Source: JBDLRH01 sp039800165 (GTDB lineage Bacteria; Pseudomonadota; Gammaproteobacteria; Burkholderiales; Burkholderiaceae_C). Taken from it: a DNA stretch of 36,577 bases. The stretch is taken from positions 1 to 36,577 of the forward strand of contig JBDLRH010000079.1 of the NCBI GenBank assembly GCA_039800165.1. The letters run 5' to 3'. Below are positions 7,249 through 15,955 of this stretch, piece after piece. Position 1 is the stretch's first letter. The number at the start of each line of letters is the position of its first letter. A program made the position numbers and the translations under genes. The notes under the pieces were generated by a model. The model saw nothing but the letters and a program-made list of their open reading frames with translations, was not told the DNA's origin and did not search any database.

Positions 7249-7695
7249 TCAGCCCTTCTGCGCGAGCTCGTCGCCATCCACATACCACCAGCGGCCTTCG
7301 TGACGCACGAAGCGGCTGCGCTCATGCAGGCGCACCGCGCGGCCCTGCATGCGGTAGCGCGCCACGAACTCGACCTCGGCATGCTCGGCGTCGATGCTGC
7401 GGTGCGACCGCACCTCCAGCCCAAGCCACTTCGTGCCGGGCATGTCAGCGAATTCCGCTGGGCAGTTGTCGGGCCACCAGGTGGCGCGCACATGGCTCCA
7501 GTGCCCCAGCGTGAAGGCGGTGTAGCGCGATCGCATCAGCGCCTCGGCATCCGGCGCGGGGTGGGCGTCGAACTGGTCGATGTACGGCCCGCAGCACTGC
7601 GCATAGGCCAGCGGCTGCGGCTTGCCGCGCGCGGCCGGCGGGCTGACGATGCGGCCGCACGGGCACGGGGCGGCCATGTCGATCGGTGCGGTCAC
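7249..7695 (-). CDS. YchJ-family protein (UPF0225) with SEC-C-like cysteine motif
   Basis: The 148-residue protein has an N-terminal metal-binding CPCG...QCCGPY arrangement. The conserved YchJ body follows: DAEALMRSRYTAF, then FVARYRMQGRAVRLHE, then FVRHEGRWWYVDG. The family is widespread, adopts a cystatin/NTF2-like fold and has no firm function. The start is uncertain. GTG at 7695, 6 bases after the rhodanese stop, is listed, while ATG at 7677 would give 142 residues beginning immediately before CPCG. Tight spacing to the rhodanese upstream and the HAD gene downstream suggests a three-gene unit. Confidence 0.85.
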   Translation of the reverse strand: MTAPIDMAAPCPCGRIVSPPAARGKPQPLAYAQCCGPYIDQFDAHPAPDAEALMRSRYTAFTLGHWSHVRATWWPDNCPAEFADMPGTKWLGLEVRSHRSIDAEHAEVEFVARYRMQGRAVRLHERSRFVRHEGRWWYVDGDELAQKG

Positions 7696-7701
7696 GGAGG
7701 G

Positions 7702-8133
7702 CTAGGCCTTCTTTGCCTGGCGGGCCTTGCGCTCGTCCATCGTCTCGGTCGGGCCACCGGCCTTCAGCCAGTCGGTGTAGCCGCCCTCGATGTGCGCCAC
7801 GTTGCCCATGCCCATGTCTTGCAGCGTCTTGGCGGCCAGCGCACTGCGCCAGCCGGCACCGCAGAACAGCACGAATTCCTTGCCCTCGTCGGCAAACAGC
7901 TTCTTGAAGTACGGCGACTCGGGGTCGACCCAGAACTCGAGCATGCAGCGCGGCGCGTGGTAGCTGCCAGGCACCGTGCCTTCGGCCTGCAGCTCGCGCA
8001 CGTCGCGGATGTCAACGATCTGCAGCGTGCTGTCGCCCTGCTGCAGCCGCGCCATCACCTGCGGCACGCTGTAGGTGGTGACCTGCGCCATCGCCTCGTC
8101 GACGAGCGTCTTGTAGCCTTTGGTGATGGGCAT
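7702..8133 (-). CDS. Single-domain rhodanese-like sulfurtransferase
   Basis: The 143-residue cytoplasmic protein has one rhodanese domain. Features are IVDIRDVRELQAEGTVPGS, then FVLFCGAGWRSALAAKTL with the persulfide-carrying Cys91, then the closing GGYTDWLKAG. The loop CGAGWR is a six-residue active-site loop typical of sulfurtransferases rather than Cdc25-like phosphatases. It should accept sulfane sulfur, with unknown acceptor. It lies 33 bases downstream of trkH and 6 bases upstream of ychJ. No signal peptide is seen. Confidence 0.9.
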   Translation of the reverse strand: MPITKGYKTLVDEAMAQVTTYSVPQVMARLQQGDSTLQIVDIRDVRELQAEGTVPGSYHAPRCMLEFWVDPESPYFKKLFADEGKEFVLFCGAGWRSALAAKTLQDMGMGNVAHIEGGYTDWLKAGGPTETMDERKARQAKKA

Positions 8134-8166
8134 GGTGACTCCGGGTTCCGTGAGGGGGGCAGGCGC

Positions 8167-9627
8167 TCATTTTCGCCAGAACTGCGCGGTGAACAGCACC
8201 ATCACCGACAGCAGCTCCAGCCGCCCGAGCAACATGGCAAAGGTGCACACCCAGGTCTGGAAGTCGTTGAGCACGCCAAAGTTCGATGCCGGCCCCACCT
8301 GGCCGAGGCCAGGGCCGATGTTGTTGACGCAGGCAATCACCGCCGAGAACGCGGTCACCAGGTCCAGCCCCGACAGCAACAGCAGGAAGGTCAGGCCCAC
8401 GGTACTGGCGCCGTAGATCAGCATGTAGGCCATCACCGCGGCGGTGACGGTAGCCGGCACGTTGCTTCCGCCCAGCGTAACCGGGTTGACAACGCGCGGG
8501 TGCACGATGCGCACCAGCTCGCGGTGCGCCTGCTTGACCAGCAGCAGCATGCGCACCATCTTGACGCCGCCGCCGGTGGAGCCGGCGCACGACACGAAGC
8601 AGCCCAGAAAGATCAGCAGCACCGGCGCAAACGCGGGCCACAGCAGGTAGTCGGTGGAGGCATAGCCGGTGGTGGTGGCCAGCGACACCACCTGAAAGGC
8701 CGCTGCGCGCAAGCCTTCGGTGGGGTCGTCATAGGTGCCGTGGGCCAGCAAGATCACCGTGACCAGCGCGACCGATGCCATCAGCACCACACCATACGCG
8801 CGCACCTCGGTGTCGCGCAGCAGCGGCAGCGCCGAACGCGAGCGCCAGACGATGAAGTAACGCGCAAAGCTGATGCCTGCCAGCGTCATGAAAACGATGG
8901 CCACCCATTCGATGGCCGGTGAATTCCAGTGACCGAAGCTCGCGTCGTGCGACGAAAAGCCGCCCAGGCCCATGGTGGTGCACATGTGCATGAAGGCGTC
9001 GGCCCAGCTCATGCCGGCCCAGCGGTAGGCCAGCAGGCAGGCGCCCGACATCACGAAATACACCACCCACAGGCCGCGCGCGGTTTCGGCGATGCGCGGC
9101 GTGAGCTTGGCGTCCTTCATCGGCCCGGGCGTCTCGGCGCGGTACAGCTGCATGCCGCCCAGGCCGAGCAGCGGCAGCACCGCCACCACCAGCAGGATGA
9201 TGCCCAGCCCGCCGATGAACTGCAGGAAGCAGCGCCACACGTTCACCGACACCGGCAGGGCGTCCAGCCCCGACAGCGCAGTGGCCCCGGTGGCGGTGAG
9301 CGCACTCATCGCCTCGAAGTAGGCGCGCGCCACGTCGATGCCCGGCACGGTGAACATCAGCGGCACCGCCGAATACGCAGGCAGCACCACCCACACCAGG
9401 TTGACCAGCAGGAAGCCGTCCTTGGGCAGCAGCTCGCGGCGGCTGCGCCGCATGGCGCGCGCCAGCAGCCAGCCCGACAGCAGCGTGGCCACCAGCGAGG
9501 CGCCCCACACCTGCGCCAGCCACGGCTCGTCCACCGCCAGCGCCCACAGCAGCGGCACCGCAAATGCCAGCGAGAAGCCCATCAACACGCGCGCCAGCAC
9601 GGCCAGGACGGGCTTGAGGCTTTCCAT
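8167..9627 (-). CDS. trkH: Trk potassium uptake membrane subunit TrkH
   Basis: The 486-residue polytopic membrane protein forms the K+ translocation pore of the Trk system. Four pore-loop filter segments are visible, matching the four-fold MPM layout of the Trk/Ktr family: ALTATGATALS, TTMGLGGFS, ATTTGYAST and NNIGPGLGQVGP. The GGLGIILLVVAVLPLLG segment and the CAGSTGGGVKMVR loop are also typical. The length matches E. coli TrkH (483). It starts 9 bases after the trkA stop, so gating subunit and channel are made together. Confidence 0.96.
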   Translation of the reverse strand: MESLKPVLAVLARVLMGFSLAFAVPLLWALAVDEPWLAQVWGASLVATLLSGWLLARAMRRSRRELLPKDGFLLVNLVWVVLPAYSAVPLMFTVPGIDVARAYFEAMSALTATGATALSGLDALPVSVNVWRCFLQFIGGLGIILLVVAVLPLLGLGGMQLYRAETPGPMKDAKLTPRIAETARGLWVVYFVMSGACLLAYRWAGMSWADAFMHMCTTMGLGGFSSHDASFGHWNSPAIEWVAIVFMTLAGISFARYFIVWRSRSALPLLRDTEVRAYGVVLMASVALVTVILLAHGTYDDPTEGLRAAAFQVVSLATTTGYASTDYLLWPAFAPVLLIFLGCFVSCAGSTGGGVKMVRMLLLVKQAHRELVRIVHPRVVNPVTLGGSNVPATVTAAVMAYMLIYGASTVGLTFLLLLSGLDLVTAFSAVIACVNNIGPGLGQVGPASNFGVLNDFQTWVCTFAMLLGRLELLSVMVLFTAQFWRK

Positions 9628-9636
9628 GCTGACCGC

Positions 9637-11025
9637 TCAGATGAAGGTGGCGCTGACCTGGAACAGGCGCTCGACCTCGCGCACCTGCCGCTTGTTGGGG
9701 ATGAAGAAGATCAGGTGGTCGTCGGGCTCGATGCGCGTGTCGTGGTGCGGCATCAGCACCTGCTGCGCGGTGCCCTCGCCCCGCACGATGGCGCCCAGGC
9801 GCACGCCCGAGGGCAGGCCCAGCTCTTCGACGCTGCGCCCCACCAGGCGCGAGGTGCGGGCGTCGCCGCGGGCGATGCCCTCCAGCGCCTCGGCCGCACC
9901 GCGGCGCAGGCTGTGTACCGCCACCACGTCTCCGCGGCGGATGTGCGCCAGCAGTTCGCCAATGACCGTCTGCGCCGGTGACACCGCAATGTCGATGGTG
10001 CTGCCCTGGATCAGGTCTGCATAGGCGCGGCGGTTGATCAGCGCCAGCACGCGGCGTGCGCCCATGCGCTTGGCCAGCATCGCCGACAGGATGTTGTCCT
10101 CGTCGTCGCTGGTGAGCGACAGGAAGATGTCCATGCTGCCCACGTTTTCTTCGGCCAGCAGTTCTTCGTCGGTGCCGTCGCCCTGCAGCACCAGCATGTC
10201 GCTGGGCAGCTGGCTGGCCAGGTACTCGCAGCGGCGCAGGTCGCGCTCGATCATCTTCACCTGATAGCGGCCCGCCAGGCGCCGCGCCAGGCGCAGGCCC
10301 ACACGGCCGCCGCCTGCAATCATCACCCGCTCCACCGGCTTGTCGAAGTTGTGGATGGCGGCCAGCACATGGCGGATGCGGTCGCGGTCGGCCAGCACGA
10401 ACACTTCGTCGCCGGGCAGGATGCGGGTGCCCGCATCGCACGCCACTTCGGCGTCGTTACGGTACAGCGCCACCACCCGCATCGGTGCAGCTGGAAACAG
10501 GTCGCGGAATTCGCCGATGGTGTGGTTCACCAGCGCACTGCCGGCTGCTGCGCGCACCGCAATCAGGTGGGCCCGCCCGCGCGAGAACTCCAGCACCTGC
10601 AGCGCCTCGGGGTAGTCGATCAGCCGCTGGATGTACTGCACCACCGACTCTTCCGGGCAGATCACATGGTCCACCGAGAAGCCGCTCTTGCTCATCAGCG
10701 CGTCGCCCTCTTCGAACTCGGGCGAGCGGATGCGCGCAATCGTGGTGGGCACGCTGTAGCGGTCGTGCGCAATCTTGCAGGCCACCAGGTTGGTCTCGTC
10801 CATGGCAGCGCACGAGATCAGCATGTCCGCATCGGCAATGCCGGCGGCCTCGAGCACCGAGGGCTGGATGCCGTTGCCGACCACGCCGCGCAGGTCGATG
10901 CGCTCTTCGAGTTCGCGCAGCCGCTGCACGTCGGTGTCGATCAGGGTGATGTCGTTCTGCTCGGACGCCAGGCTCTCGGCAGCGCTTTCGCCCACCCGTC
11001 CGGCTCCAAGGATCACGATGCGCAT
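9637..11025 (-). CDS. trkA: Trk potassium uptake regulatory subunit TrkA
   Basis: The 462-residue cytoplasmic protein contains two RCK halves, each with a nucleotide-binding Rossmann fold. The first opens MRIVILGAGRVGE and has the acidic strand end TLIDTD. The second opens VMIAGGGRVGLRLARRL and has MIERD. Each is followed by a TrkA-C domain. It gates TrkH in response to NAD(H)/nucleotides. The length is as in E. coli (458). It is the first gene of the trkAH pair, 64 bases after the acyl-CoA dehydrogenase stop. Confidence 0.96.
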   Translation of the reverse strand: MRIVILGAGRVGESAAESLASEQNDITLIDTDVQRLRELEERIDLRGVVGNGIQPSVLEAAGIADADMLISCAAMDETNLVACKIAHDRYSVPTTIARIRSPEFEEGDALMSKSGFSVDHVICPEESVVQYIQRLIDYPEALQVLEFSRGRAHLIAVRAAAGSALVNHTIGEFRDLFPAAPMRVVALYRNDAEVACDAGTRILPGDEVFVLADRDRIRHVLAAIHNFDKPVERVMIAGGGRVGLRLARRLAGRYQVKMIERDLRRCEYLASQLPSDMLVLQGDGTDEELLAEENVGSMDIFLSLTSDDEDNILSAMLAKRMGARRVLALINRRAYADLIQGSTIDIAVSPAQTVIGELLAHIRRGDVVAVHSLRRGAAEALEGIARGDARTSRLVGRSVEELGLPSGVRLGAIVRGEGTAQQVLMPHHDTRIEPDDHLIFFIPNKRQVREVERLFQVSATFI

Positions 11026-11089
11026 GAATGCCCGCCTGTCTGTGTGCTTGCGCTTGTGCTGGTGGCTGTGCTTGCGTGCGCTGCGCGGA

Positions 11090-12220
11090 TCAGGCCAGCG
11101 CGCGCTGGATCAGGATCTTCTGCACGTCGGAGGTGCCTTCGTAGATCTGGCACACCCGCACGTCGCGCCAGATGCGCTCGGCCGGGAAGTCGCTCACGTA
11201 GCCGTAGCCGCCCAGGGTCTGGATGGCGGCACTGCACACGCGCTCGGCCATCTCGCTGGCGTACAGCTTGGCCATCGCGGCTTCTTTCAGGCAGGGCCGG
11301 CCGGCATCGCGCAGAGCGGCGGCATGCAAGGTGAGCTGGCGCGCGGCCTCCACCTGCATCGCGCAGTCGGCCAGGCGGAAGCCCACCGCCTGGTGGTTGA
11401 AGATGGCGGTGCCAAAGCTCTGGCGGTCTTTTGAATACGCAATCGCCACGTCCAGCGCGCTGCGCGCCATGCCGATGCTCTGCGCCGCAATGCCGATGCG
11501 CCCGCCTTCGAGTGCGCTCAGCGCAATCTTGTAGCCCTCGCCCTCCTCGCCGATCAGGTTCTCGGCGGGCACGCGGCAGTCTTCGAAGTTGATCTGCGCC
11601 GTGTCGCTGCTGTGCTGGCCCACCTTGTCTTCCAGCCGCGCGACCACATAGCCTGGCGTGGATGTGGGCACCAGAAAGGCGCTGATGCCCTTCTTGCCCG
11701 CGGCCTTGTCGGTCACCGCCAGCACGATGGCCACCGTGCCGTGCTTGCCGCTGGTGATGAACTGCTTGACGCCGTTGATGACATAGTGGTCGCCGTCCTT
11801 CACCGCGGTGGTGCGCAGCGCCGATGCGTCGCTGCCCACATGCGGCTCGGTCAGGCAGAAGGCGCCGAGCTGCTCGCCCTGTGCCAGCGGCACCAGCCAC
11901 TTCTTCTTTTGCGCCTCGTTGCCGTAGCGCATCAGGATGGCGTTGACCGGGCAGTTGGTCACGCTGATGGTGGTGGACACGCCACCGTCGCCCGCGGCAA
12001 TTTCCTCCAGCACCACCGCCAGGCTCACGTAGTCCAGCCCCGCGCCGCCGTACTGTTCGGGCACGCAGATGCCGTAGGCACCCAGCGCTGCCAGGCCACG
12101 GTGCACATCCTTCGGAAAGTGGTGCTCCTTGTCCCAGCGCGCGGCGTGGGGCCACAGTTCGCGCTGCGCAAAGTCGCGCACCGCGTCGCGGATCATTTCC
12201 TGGTCTTGGGTCAACAGCAT
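11090..12220 (-). CDS. Acyl-CoA dehydrogenase (short/branched-chain type)
   Basis: The 376-residue FAD enzyme should oxidise an acyl-CoA to the 2-enoyl-CoA with electron transfer to ETF. Signatures are FCLTEPHVGSDAS, the FAD/substrate motif KQFITSGKH, the RQSFGTAIFNHQAV helix and QTLGGYGYVSDFPAER. The C-terminal IYEGTSDVQKILI holds catalytic base Glu361. This Glu position separates it from the isovaleryl-CoA enzyme at 18476-19657. AAGGA upstream of the ATG supports the start. It lies between the M20 peptidase gene and trkA. Chain-length specificity cannot be determined from sequence alone. Confidence 0.94.
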   Translation of the reverse strand: MLLTQDQEMIRDAVRDFAQRELWPHAARWDKEHHFPKDVHRGLAALGAYGICVPEQYGGAGLDYVSLAVVLEEIAAGDGGVSTTISVTNCPVNAILMRYGNEAQKKKWLVPLAQGEQLGAFCLTEPHVGSDASALRTTAVKDGDHYVINGVKQFITSGKHGTVAIVLAVTDKAAGKKGISAFLVPTSTPGYVVARLEDKVGQHSSDTAQINFEDCRVPAENLIGEEGEGYKIALSALEGGRIGIAAQSIGMARSALDVAIAYSKDRQSFGTAIFNHQAVGFRLADCAMQVEAARQLTLHAAALRDAGRPCLKEAAMAKLYASEMAERVCSAAIQTLGGYGYVSDFPAERIWRDVRVCQIYEGTSDVQKILIQRALA

Positions 12221-12254
12221 CGTCTGCGGTCCTTGTGTGTCTGGTGTACGTGAC

Positions 12255-13496
12255 CTACTTGCCTTGCGCCACGTCCATGATGAGGCGTGCGGCCAGGTAC
12301 AGCCGGCGTGGAATGGCGTCGATCATCACGTACTCGGCCTGGTTGCTGTGGTAGCCGAAACCCGGCAGGCCCAGGCCCTCGAGCACCGGCTTGCCCGACA
12401 GCGCGGCAAATGCCGCATCGGTGCCGCCGCCGGTGGACGGGATGACGGTGATCTCGGCACCCACCTCGCGGTAGATGGCCTGCGCCTTCTCGATGAGTTG
12501 CAGGCCGCGCGCATCCGCCACGAAGGAAGGCCGCGAAGTGAACAATTCGACCTTGATCTGCGATTCGCGCAGGCGCGGCTTGGCCGCGCGCTCCTGCAGC
12601 GTGGCCATGGCCTGCTTCAGGTGTTCGGGGTCGAGGTAGCGCACATTGGCGTCGATCACCGCTTCTTCAGGGATCACGTTGGCCACCTTGCCAGTGGTAC
12701 CCACCGTCCAGTTAAAGCGGAAGGCGCGCCTGGCATCGTCCAGATCGAGCGTGCGCAGGATGAAGTCGGCCGCCTCGACCATCGCATTGACGCCCTGCTC
12801 TGGCGCCGCACCGGCGTGCGAGGCGCGCCCGCGGATGGTGGCACGCACCGTGGCCACGCCCGAGGTCGCGCGCACCATCATCTCGCGGATGGCCACCGTC
12901 GGCTCGAAGGACAGCACCACGTCGTGTTCGCGCGCGGTGGCCTCGATCAGCGCCGCCGAGCCGGCCGACCCGCGCTCTTCATCGGTGTTGAACAGCACGC
13001 CAATGCTCGCGAAGTCGGTGAAGCCGCGCGCCTTCAGCAGCTTGAGCGTGTGCAGGATGACCGCGATGCCGCCCTTGTCGTCGGCGATGCCGGGGCCAAA
13101 GGCACGCGCACCATCGATACGGAACGGCGCCCGGGCCAGCGTGCCGCGGGGGTACACCGTGTCCATGTGCGCCATCAGCAGGATGCGGCGCTGCCCGGTG
13201 CCGGCAAGGCGTGCCACCAGGTTCTCGCCTGCCACAGGGCCCACCGGCTTGTGGCGGGTGACGGTGGCGCCCAGTGCCTTGAGCTCGCCTTCGAGCAAGT
13301 CCACCATGGCCGCCATGCCCTCGGTGTCACCAGTGCCTGTTTCGATGTTGACCAGCCGCTCCAGCGTCTTCACCACCGCCGGCTGCTCCGCCGTGGCCGC
13401 TTGCAGCAGGGCTTCGTCACGGGCGTGCGCCCAGGGCGCCGCCAGCCAACCGGCTGCCAGCAGCCATGCCGCAGCCCTTGTTCCCCAACTCCTCAT
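12255..13496 (-). CDS. Exported M20-family metallopeptidase (carboxypeptidase G2-like)
   Basis: The 413-residue protein has a signal peptide (about 1-25, ending AHA) and is probably periplasmic. Zn ligands and catalytic residues of the M20 fold are present: His in MAHMDTVYPRG, bridging Asp in PGIADDKGG, Glu-Glu in FNTDEERGS, an acidic residue in LSFEP, and the late His in GYHSNQAEYV. A dimerisation lid lies between about 210 and 320 (GRASHAGAAPEQGVNAM). The nearest described relative is Pseudomonas carboxypeptidase G2, which removes C-terminal glutamate from folates. The substrate here is unproven. The start is supported by GAGGAGA just upstream; the frame stays open to 13658 but only adds sequence within the SDR gene. 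Confidence 0.91.
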   Translation of the reverse strand: MRSWGTRAAAWLLAAGWLAAPWAHARDEALLQAATAEQPAVVKTLERLVNIETGTGDTEGMAAMVDLLEGELKALGATVTRHKPVGPVAGENLVARLAGTGQRRILLMAHMDTVYPRGTLARAPFRIDGARAFGPGIADDKGGIAVILHTLKLLKARGFTDFASIGVLFNTDEERGSAGSAALIEATAREHDVVLSFEPTVAIREMMVRATSGVATVRATIRGRASHAGAAPEQGVNAMVEAADFILRTLDLDDARRAFRFNWTVGTTGKVANVIPEEAVIDANVRYLDPEHLKQAMATLQERAAKPRLRESQIKVELFTSRPSFVADARGLQLIEKAQAIYREVGAEITVIPSTGGGTDAAFAALSGKPVLEGLGLPGFGYHSNQAEYVMIDAIPRRLYLAARLIMDVAQGK

Positions 13497-13539
13497 GCCC
13501 GTCTCCTCATCGTTGTGATGCCGTCCTGCGTTTGGCGCT

Positions 13540-14223
13540 TCACCAGCCCTTGAAAGCGTGGCCCTCAAGGTCGATGAACTGTCCGCTGCGCTCGGGCGTG
13601 AGCGCATCGATGGTGCGCCGCATCGCCTGCACGCTGTCGTCCAGCGCCACAGGCGCATTCTCGCCGCCCATGTCAGTCTTCACCCAGCCGGGCGACAGCG
13701 CCGCGAGGATGGCGCGGGGGTAGTCGTGCCGGGCGCTGGCTACCGCCATGTTCAACGCCGCCTTGCTGATGCGGTACAGCCAGGCGTTGCTGGCCGGCAC
13801 CGCGCAGATCTGCGCCATCAGGCTGCTGATGAAGGCAAAGCGCCCCAGCCGATGTTCCGTGGCCGCCGCCTCAACCAGCGGCGCCACCTGCGGGATGGCC
13901 TGCATGGCGCCGAGCAGGTTCACATGCATCAGCGCATCGAAGGCCTCGCGCGTGGGCGGTGTGCGCGCGTCGGCGCGGTTCATCACGCCAGCCACATACA
14001 GCGCCACGTCGAGCTTCTCGCCATCGAGCTGCCAGCTCAGGCCGCTGATGCTGGCCGGGTCGGCCACATCCACGCGCAGCGGCTCGGCGCCCAGTTCACG
14101 CAGGCGCGCCAGCGCGACGTCATCGCGCGCGGTGGCGATCACCCGCGCGCCGGCGTCGCGGTACTGGCGTACGAATTCCAGGCCGATGCCGCGTGAGGCG
14201 CCGATGACGAGGACGGTGGACAT
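13540..14223 (-). CDS. Short-chain dehydrogenase/reductase
   Basis: The 227-residue classical SDR has the cofactor motif VLVIGASRGIG. VDVAD and LYVAGVMN follow (NNAG-position sequence replaced by VAGV). The catalytic Ser lies in FISSL and the catalytic Tyr-Lys pair in YRISKAAL, with the LSPGWVKTDMGG turn after it. An Arg in ATARDD favours NADP(H). It belongs to the csgA/C-factor-like branch seen in many proteobacteria. The substrate is unknown. It lies 22 bases downstream of the thiolase gene on the same strand, so it is likely in the same transcript. The C-terminal HAFKGW end is complete. Confidence 0.88.
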   Translation of the reverse strand: MSTVLVIGASRGIGLEFVRQYRDAGARVIATARDDVALARLRELGAEPLRVDVADPASISGLSWQLDGEKLDVALYVAGVMNRADARTPPTREAFDALMHVNLLGAMQAIPQVAPLVEAAATEHRLGRFAFISSLMAQICAVPASNAWLYRISKAALNMAVASARHDYPRAILAALSPGWVKTDMGGENAPVALDDSVQAMRRTIDALTPERSGQFIDLEGHAFKGW

Positions 14224-14245
14224 GCGCCGCTGCGTTGCGTTGGCG

Positions 14246-15427
14246 TCAGATCAGCTCAAGCGCGACTGCGGTGCCCTCGCCGCCGCCGATGCACAGCGTG
14301 GCCAGGCCGCGCTTTTTGCCGTGACGCTTGAGCGCATGGATCAGCGTGACCATGATGCGCGCGCCCGACGCGCCGATCGGGTGGCCCAGCGCGCAGGCGC
14401 CGCCATGCACGTTGACGATGTCGTGGCTGACCTTGAGCTCAGCCATCAGCGCCATCGGCACCACGGCGAAGGCCTCATTCACTTCCCACAGGTCCACATC
14501 CTTCACGCTCCAGCCGGCCTTGGCCAGCGCCTTTTGCGTGGCACCCACCGGCGCGGTGGTGAACCAGTTCGGCTCCTGCGCGTGGGTGGCGTGCGAGACG
14601 ATGCGCGCGATCGGCTTGCAGCCGAGCTTCTTCGCGGTGGACTCGGTCATCATCACCATCGCGGCCGCGCCGTCGTTGATGCTCGAGCTGCTGGCCGCGG
14701 TGATGGTGCCGTCCTTCTTGAACGCAGGGCGCAGCGTCGGGATCTTGTCGAGCTTGACCTTGCCCGGGCCCTCGTCGATGGAGATGACGGTGTCGCCCGC
14801 GCGGCCCTTCACCGTCACCGGCGTGATCTCGGTAGCAAACGCGCCGGATTCGGTGGCGGCCTTGGCGCGCTGCACGCTGGCCACGGCGAAAGCGTCCTGC
14901 TGCTCCCGGGTGAACTGGTACTTGGCGGCGCAGTCTTCGCCAAAGGTGCCCATCGCACGGCCGGGCTCGTAGGCGTCTTCCAGGCCATCGAGCATCATGT
15001 GGTCCATCACCCGGTCGTGGCCGATGCGGATGCCGGTGCGGCCCTTGGGCAGCAGGTGCGGCGCATTCGTCATGCTCTCCATGCCGCCGGCGATCATCAC
15101 CTCGTGCGTGCCGCACAGCAGCAGGTCATGCGCCAGCATCGCGGCCTTCATGCCCGAGCCGCACATCTTGGACAGCGTGACCGCGCCTGCGCCCTTGGGC
15201 AGGCCGCCCTTGAACGCCGCCTGGCGCGCCGGCGCCTGGCCCTGGCCCGCCATCAGGCAGTTGCCGAACAGCACCTCGCCCACGACGTCAGACGAGATGC
15301 CGGCGCGCTCGACCGCGGCCTTGATGGCGGCGCCGCCGAGATCATGCGCGGCCAGCGACGCAAAGTCGCCGAGGAAGCCACCCATGGGCGTACGGGCAGC
15401 GCTGACGATGACGATGGATTCAGGCAT
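14246..15427 (-). CDS. Acetyl-CoA acetyltransferase (thiolase II)
   Basis: The 393-residue enzyme catalyses acetoacetyl-CoA + CoA to two acetyl-CoA, or the reverse. Catalytic residues are acyl-accepting Cys89 in KMCGSGMKA, His in GGACALGHPIGASG and Cys in CIGGGEGTA. The N-terminal VIVSAARTPMGGF is standard. AAGGAGA 6 bases before the ATG supports the start. In this context it probably cleaves the acetoacetyl-CoA that arises from leucine breakdown. A biosynthetic role (polyhydroxybutyrate, phaA) is possible but no phaB or phaC lies nearby, and the adjacent SDR does not look like PhaB. Confidence 0.95.
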   Translation of the reverse strand: MPESIVIVSAARTPMGGFLGDFASLAAHDLGGAAIKAAVERAGISSDVVGEVLFGNCLMAGQGQAPARQAAFKGGLPKGAGAVTLSKMCGSGMKAAMLAHDLLLCGTHEVMIAGGMESMTNAPHLLPKGRTGIRIGHDRVMDHMMLDGLEDAYEPGRAMGTFGEDCAAKYQFTREQQDAFAVASVQRAKAATESGAFATEITPVTVKGRAGDTVISIDEGPGKVKLDKIPTLRPAFKKDGTITAASSSSINDGAAAMVMMTESTAKKLGCKPIARIVSHATHAQEPNWFTTAPVGATQKALAKAGWSVKDVDLWEVNEAFAVVPMALMAELKVSHDIVNVHGGACALGHPIGASGARIMVTLIHALKRHGKKRGLATLCIGGGEGTAVALELI

Positions 15428-15457
15428 GGGGGTTCTCCTTCAAAAGATAAAAAAGGG

Positions 15458-15931
15458 TCAGGCAATGGCCGCGCGCTCTTCGTCAGCAACGCGGCGGATG
15501 TACGCCTGGAAGCCCGGGTCTTCGCCGCGCAGCAGCTGCGGCAGCGTGTGGCGGAAGTCCTCCCGGCGGCACCATTCGCGCATGTAATCGTCCCAGCTGT
15601 TCCAGCGCCGCGCCTCGGCCTCGCTCATGTTGGGCTTCCATGCCACCAGATACGCGCGCTCGAACAGCGAAATCAGCATGTCGAAGATCACCAGCATGCG
15701 CTCGCGCTGCTCGGACGTGGGGTCAGGCAGTGGCTCGTGGGTGCGCAACTGCAGGTCAGGGTTGGCCAGCACCACCTTCAGGAAGTCGTTGTACGCGTCG
15801 GACAGCAACTGGTAGGCCTCTTCTTCCTCGTTGTCGCGCTGCTTGCGCTGCTCGAGGATGAAGAACAGGATCGCCACCGGCAAGCCGAGTGCCGTGACGA
15901 TGTAGCTGGCCAGTTCCCAGAATTCGCGCAT
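15458..15931 (-). CDS. Small membrane-anchored protein of unknown function
   Basis: I do not recognise a characterised family. The 157-residue product has one N-terminal membrane segment (about 8-27, WELASYIVTALGLPVAILFF). A charged stretch follows (EQRKQRDNEEEEAYQ). The soluble, mostly helical domain is rich in Trp, Arg and acidic residues, for example SWDDYMREWCRREDF. The layout resembles DUF4760-type proteins, but that is only an impression. It lies 24 bases after aceK and 30 bases before the thiolase gene, all on one strand, so it is probably coexpressed with them. Confidence 0.75.
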   Translation of the reverse strand: MREFWELASYIVTALGLPVAILFFILEQRKQRDNEEEEAYQLLSDAYNDFLKVVLANPDLQLRTHEPLPDPTSEQRERMLVIFDMLISLFERAYLVAWKPNMSEAEARRWNSWDDYMREWCRREDFRHTLPQLLRGEDPGFQAYIRRVADEERAAIA

Positions 15932-15955
15932 CGCTTCTGTACCGCAGGCCGCGCT

